From Fragum whitleyi (taxonomy: Eukaryota > Mollusca > Bivalvia > Cardiida > Cardiidae): a DNA stretch of 64,000 nucleotides. The stretch lies in contig OX411559.1 in NCBI GenBank assembly GCA_948146395.1, forward strand, positions 4,326,501 to 4,390,500, given 5' to 3'. Both the position numbers and the translations under genes were made by a program. Each line of letters starts with the position of its first letter. Position 1 is the first letter of the stretch. The notes under the pieces were generated by a model. It made no database searches. It saw only the letters and a list, made by a program, of their open reading frames with translations, and had not been told where the DNA came from. Below are positions 58,761-64,000 of this stretch, in pieces.

Positions 58761-59689
58761 AATTTATTCTAATAATTGCCCATATTCTTATAATCTCCCA
58801 TCCCCCAAAATACTGCCCAAAATCGGCCATTTTAAGACTGATTTTCTGAAAAAGTTGACAACTCTAATAATCGCCCATCGCCAAATTTGAGAAAAACTCC
58901 AAGTCAATATTGATGCAAACTTCCGATTTTTTTCAACAAATAGTATAAAATTCCTGTAACACATTCGACAGAAATCACGATGATTCATGATTCCATGTTC
59001 TGGGATTCAGATATGAGATTTATTGAAGATCGGTAAAAAACGCTTGTTATCCTTTTCAAGTGGCGTTAGCGATGGTCTTGACTGCATAATTTACTCAGAT
59101 TTTAATAACTGGTCTTCTCTGTTTTATCTTAAATATTGATTATAAAAAATATTTTCAAATCAGATGTCAAAGAACGATTGCATGTATAATATCAGGTTAG
59201 TTGTCGCCACAATGTTTTCAGCTTCGAGTCTCCGACTGACGGAAAATTGAATATTTTATATTCGAAACTTGGTTACTATCTTTTTGTCCAAAATTACGAT
59301 ATTCTTAAGAAACAATAGTATTGAAAGAAATTACTGACATTCAATGATTTGTGTTTCAATTATCCGAAATTAGAGCGAGTAGCAATCGGGTCAATGAAGG
59401 CAAATTGAATAAATATTTTGTCTCGCAAAGAGGTTATGGTTGCGGAACAGTTTATTTCACACAGCGGGTAAGCAGTTGATCAAAGACGCCAACTGCTATT
59501 TTTGGAAGTGTTGCTAAGGCTTGCACGCGCCCAACACTTGTCTTTGTAGATGCCAAACCCTTTTAAAATTATTATTTAGCCATCTCTTATTGACTTTGTT
59601 GCAGATTTTAAAATTTGAGGAAAGCATGATACTTAATTTTATTTTCCCTACAGGTAGGCGATAGAACAATTTTCTATTAAAGCTTTATA
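58761..59689. other. DGK intron, unassigned
   Basis: No exon, repeat boundary or RNA gene recognised. Confidence 0.45.
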
Positions 59690-61001
59690 AGCTCTACTGG
59701 CTGAAAGCCACTGGGGCTATTGTCATGGCGTTATGTCAATCGTGCGTCCATCCATGTGTCAGTGCGTCATCGCGTCTGCGCGTCCGGTTGTAAACTTTTT
59801 CTTTTAAAATCTTATCAGAAACTACAGGAAGAATTTCAACCAAACTTCACAGGAATGATCCTTGGGTGACCCTCTTTCAAAGTTGTTCAAGAAATTTTGA
59901 TCCAATGAAAAACATGGATTTAATGGGCGTTGCTTATTTCCAAATATGGTAAAAAGTGAGTTTTCTCAGATTCTAATTGATGGATACCAATTAAATTTTA
60001 CATGAATGATCCTTGGGTGACCCTTAATCAGTGTACAAAAAATTATTGTGATCGAATGGAAAATCTGTATTTAATGGGCGGAGGTCATTTTACTATTATG
60101 TTATATAGTGGAAACTTTGAAAACCATTTTCTCAGAATGTAACTAATGGATATCAACCAAATTTCACTGACACGATCCTTGAGAGACTCTTTATCAGCCT
60201 ACCAAAAATTGTTGTATTCAGATGAAAAATATGTATTTAATGGGCAGAGGTCATTTCTCTCTATGTTATATGATGGAAATTTTGAAAATCATTTTCTCAG
60301 AACAGGGTTTTCGTTTGACCCGGGACCCCGGTTTTTGACGCGCAGAAATTCAAAATGTTGCAATTTTGACTCTTGGAAATTTGAGCTGATGCGTCATTTT
60401 GACTCTTCAAAAAAAGCAGCTGTGCGTCAAGGGTTAAAAGAAGTGTGTCATATTATTGGAAAATAGTTAATTGGTGGTCTAATAACACCTAGCTTGATTG
60501 GCAATTAACACACTCCGGTGATCGGGTATGCATCGGCGATCGTAATTGACAGTTTTTTGACACCTGTAAAAATCAGCTAAAACCCCTTTACTTTACCTCT
60601 GTTTACACTACAATCAACCTATTATTGAATAATTTTACCATAATTCAAACAGTTTCTAAAATGTAAGCCAGTAAACATCAAGAGTAGGAACTGTTGTGAA
60701 TTGTCATGGGTTTTCGTGGTTGGAATCTATTTCTTTTAGCGAAAATTAAAAATCTTCAGAACCCTTTACTAGCATTTGCAACTTCAAAACTCTTTCCACT
60801 TCATTGTACTTACGAAAAAACAAGCATTTAGTCTGAAATTAAGCTCTTTAGTAATTATTTAATGACTGGAAATTGTGGTAAACTATGATGGTGATAAATC
60901 ATTTATTGTTTATTTTCAGCAGGCACCTTTTGAAAAATGACCTGCACCTAGTTTTATCTGTTTCAATACAATTTAAATGATTTTCCCCCATTTTTTTTTT
61001 T

Positions 61002-62272
61002 AGCTCACCTGAGCACAAAGTGCTCAAGGTGAGCTATTGTGATCGTAGAATGTCCGTCGTCCGTCGTCAGTCGTGCGTCGTCCGTCGTCCGTCGTCCGTC
61101 GTCCACAATTTCTTTAAACATCTTCTCCTCCTAAACCAGTGGGCCAATCTTGATGAAACTTGGCAGGGATGTTCCTTGGGTCAAGCTCTACCAAAGTTGT
61201 TCAAATGAATGAAATCCACCCTTAACTTTCCCTTTATCCTTAACAAAAAGGGTGAAAATATGAAAATCTTTAAAAATCTTCTTCTCTGAAACCAGAAGGC
61301 AGACAGCTTTCATATTTGGTATGAGGCATCATCTAGTAGACCTCTACCAAGTTTGTTCATATCAAGACCCTGGGGTCATATTTGGGCTTTGCCCGGGCCC
61401 AACCCTTTTTACATAGAATCAAAGAGCGAAAATCTTTAAAAATCTTCTTCTCTGAAACCAGATGGCACACAGCTTTAATATTTGGTGTGTAGCATCACCT
61501 AGTGGGCCTCTACCAAGTTTGTTCATATCAAGACCCTTGGGTCATATTTAGGCTTTGCACGGATGCATCCCTTTATCTCTTATGAGCACGAAGGGTAAAA
61601 AAATGAAAATCTTCAAAAATCTTCTTCTATGAAACCAGAAGGCAGACAGCTTTCATATTTGGTATGTAGCATCATCTAGTAGACCTCTACCAAGTTTGTT
61701 CATATCAAGACCCTAGGATCATATTTGGGCTCCACCCGGGGGCAACCCTTTTTACATAGAATCAAAGAGCGATTTTTTGTTAAAATCTTCTTTAATCTAA
61801 ACCAGAGGGCACACTGCTTTCATTTTCGGTATGTAGCATCATCTAGTAGGCCCCTACCAAGTTTGTTCATATCAAGACCCTTTGGTCATATTTGGGCTCC
61901 ACCCGGGGGCATCCTTTTCAGCTCATCTGAGCACAAAGGGTGAAAATATGAAAACCTTCAAAAATCATCTTCTCTGAAACCAGTAGGCAGACAGCTTTCA
62001 TATTTAGTATGTAGCATCATCTTATGGACCTCTTCCAAGTTTGGTCATGTCAAGACCCTGGGGCCTCATTTGGGGTCCAGCTGGGTGCATCCCTTTTTAC
62101 ATAGAATCAAAAAGCAAACAGGCATATCTGTCTTGCTATTTGCTGAAAACGTTCCATGGTATTGATCTTAGGCAATTTCTTCTTTTTGACATCTGCCTAT
62201 CTAGTTAATGTGATGTCCCAGGGGTCAAAGAGACTCAGGTGAGCGAGCTAGGACCATCTTGGTCCTCTTGTT
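61002..62272 (+). mobile_element. Family F HINE-like repeat (F2), nested in K
   Basis: 5' hairpin AGCTCACCTGAGCAC / GTGCTCAAGGTGAGCT, with a longer GTCGTCC tract than F1 and ~150-bp monomers as in F1. The 3' end has CTCAGGTGAGC (62234-62244), hairpin AGGACC-atctt-GGTCCT (62250-62266) and CTTGTT. Confidence 0.78.
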
Positions 62273-62327
62273 ATAAATTTGAAACTTATTTTTCTTTTTC
62301 TTTTATTTTTAATTAGGTTTTTTTCTA

Positions 62328-62344
62328 GGGGGGGGGGGGGGGGG
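62328..62344. repeat. Homopolymer G17
   Basis: Uninterrupted G run in the right part of element K. Confidence 0.9.
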
Positions 62345-62580
62345 TAGTCGCATGATTCGGTCACAGTTTGATGCATGAGATTTTCATTTTGACTCTTGGA
62401 AATTTTGACTCAAGGGTCATTGACTCTTGGCTTTTGGATGCTAATGAAAACCCTGTCAGAATGTAACTGATGGATAGCAACCAAATTTCACTGGAATGAT
62501 CCTTGAGTGACCCTTTTTCAGTACACCAAAAAATATTGTGATTGGATGAAAAAATGTCTTTCATGGGCGGAGGTCATTTT

Positions 62581-63741
62581 TATACGCCCGAAGAAGCCTG
62601 AAGAGTGTATTATGTTATGGCCCCGGTCGTCTGTCTGTCCGTCTGTCCGACCGTTAGCAATTTTTTGTGTACGCAACTCCTCCTAAACTATGGGAAGGAG
62701 CTGAAACTTGGCACAATTACTCTCTATCATGTCTAGTTGTGCATAAGACCTTTGAAATTCAAATCGCTCCAATCATTCCTGAGAAATCTTGAATTATCTG
62801 CCCTTGAATTAAACGAAAATCAATGTTTTTCTGTGTGCGCAACTCCTCCTAAACTATCAATGGGAATGAGCTGAAACTACATGTAGACACAATTACTCCC
62901 TATGATGTCTAGTTGTGCATAAGACCTTAAAAAATTCAAATGGTTCAAGTCATTCCTTAGAAATCTTGAATTATCTGCCCTTGAATTAAATGAAAATCAC
63001 TTTTTTGTTTGCAACTCCTCCTTAACTATCAATTGAAATGAGCTGAAACTAAACACAATTACTCTCTATGATGTCTAGTTGTGCATAAGACTTTTCAATT
63101 CAAAATGCTCCAGTCATTCTTGAGTTATCTTGAATTATCTGCCCTTGAGTTGAATGAAAAACAAAATTTTTGTCAGCTCACTTTCTCCTACATTTGGATG
63201 GGAATGAAAGGAAACTTGCCACAATGACTTTGTAGGTTGTCAATTTGTGCTAAGGACTGAATATTTTTCACATACAATGTAGTTCCTGATTTATCTGCCC
63301 TTTTCTTCACAAAATAGTTTAAAATCACAGATTTTTTTTGTATGTGAGTGTGCACAACTCCTACAAATTTGATTGGATTGAAATGAATCTTGCCACAAAG
63401 TAACCCTGATATTTGGTTGAACTTCAGACTTCAGAAATTCAAAAAGCTTGGGTCTTTCTTGTATTATCTGCCCTTGAATTGTTTGAAATTCACTATATTT
63501 CTTTGTGAGCAACTCGTCACACTTTGAATTGGATTGAACTGAAACTTGCAAAATGACTGTTTGGCGTTTAGTTGTGCATAAAACCATTTTCAATTTACAC
63601 TCAAAGGGTCATACTATGTTATGGCCCCAGTCGTCTGTCTGTCTGCAATTTTTCTAGCTATCATTGCTCATGTTACTGACAAGCCCAGGTTACTGACAAG
63701 CCCCATGGGTGGTATATGCGCCGCTCTGCGGAGCTCTTGTT
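62581..63741 (+). mobile_element. Family J HINE-like repeat, nested in A5
   Basis: Starts TATACGCCCGAAGAAGCC with GTCTGTCTGTCCGTC. About five ~200 bp monomers repeat 'CAACTCCTCCTAAACTAT', 'GTCTAGTTGTGCATAAGACC' and 'TTGAATTATCTGCCCTTGAA'. It ends with GGTATATGCG, hairpin CCGC-tct-GCGG and AGCTCTTGTT. Confidence 0.72.
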
Positions 63742-64000
63742 CAATATGATATATAGTGGAAACTTTGAAAATCATTTTCTCAGAATGTAACTGATGGATA
63801 TCATACAAACTTCATTTGTATAATCCTTGGATGTCCCATTGTCACGCAGCCAAAAATTATTGTGATTAGATGAAAAAATGTCTTTTATGGGCGGAGGTCA
63901 TTTCTGTATATGTTATTTAGTTGAAACTTTGAAAATCATTTTCAACATCAGTAAAGCCTAAAATAACTAATAATCTAAGTAAGACTTTGATTTGCTATTA

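Larger units (their letters stand above)
60303..62455. mobile_element. hAT-like element K with 6-bp duplication, nested in A5
   Basis: CAGGGTTTTCGTTTG at the left and CTAATGAAAACCCTG at the right are inverted. TCAGAA flanks both ends (60297-60302, 62456-62461). TTTTGACTCTTGGAAATTT occurs near both ends. About 880 bp of its own sequence remain without F2, with no transposase. A frame crossing 60146-60466 is spurious. Confidence 0.78.
59690..64000 (+). mobile_element. Family A HINE-like repeat (A5), split by two insertions, runs off the window
   Basis: The pieces 59690-60302, 62456-62580 and 63742-64000 read continuously as family A monomers once the insertions are removed. It starts AGCTCTACTGGCTGAAAG. 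The 3' hairpin end lies beyond the window. Intervening sequence is element K (60303-62455) and element J (62581-63741). Confidence 0.8.

Noticed and set aside
60146..60466. 106-codon frame
   Set aside because: Runs from family A monomer sequence into element K across an insertion junction; coincidental.

Overview
The window is animal nuclear DNA: AT-rich and intron-rich, with gene pieces as isolated exons between canonical GT/AG splice sites. The repeat load suggests a bivalve mollusc. It includes several 'AGCTC... / ...CTTGTT' interspersed families with internal TCCG microsatellites, tRNA-derived SINEs and many palindromic MITEs. I cannot name a genus from the sequence alone.

Three host genes are visible, all on the + strand. 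(1) 270-7650 holds the last three coding exons of an RBR-type E3 ubiquitin ligase of the RNF217 type: the end of the catalytic RING2, a transmembrane segment with a basic anchor, and an unusually long polar tail. (2) 29821-30870 is a complete, intronless ORF of 349 codons that I do not recognise. It carries three spaced copies of an 18-residue motif, and a probable 5' UTR splice acceptor lies upstream. (3) 41926-42118 is the first coding exon of a C1-domain protein, most like diacylglycerol kinase theta. Its first coding intron appears to run to the end of the window.

Most of the rest is mobile DNA, often nested. At least nine repeat families (labelled A-J here) share one plan: a subterminal inverted repeat, a TCCG-rich stretch, tandem ~120-180 bp monomers, then a 3' hairpin ending in CTTG/CTAG followed by T's. 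This resembles non-autonomous Helentron (HINE-like) elements; that class assignment is inference. Several sit inside one another: A1 in D1, A3 in E, F2 in a hAT-like element that is itself in A5, and J in A5.

The DGK intron contains a ~9.05 kb structure (45012-54063) with 31-bp perfect terminal inverted repeats and an 8-bp target duplication. Inside it are a defective Ty3/gypsy LTR retrotransposon (47399-50829), a 1.06 kb hAT-like element with perfect 15-bp ends, two short repeats and a TTAA-flanked MITE. Next to its 5' LTR the gypsy copy has a segment complementary to sequence within the LTR just downstream of a TATA-like box. This suggests self-priming of reverse transcription, as known for Tf1. 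I regard this as the most interesting signal in the window.
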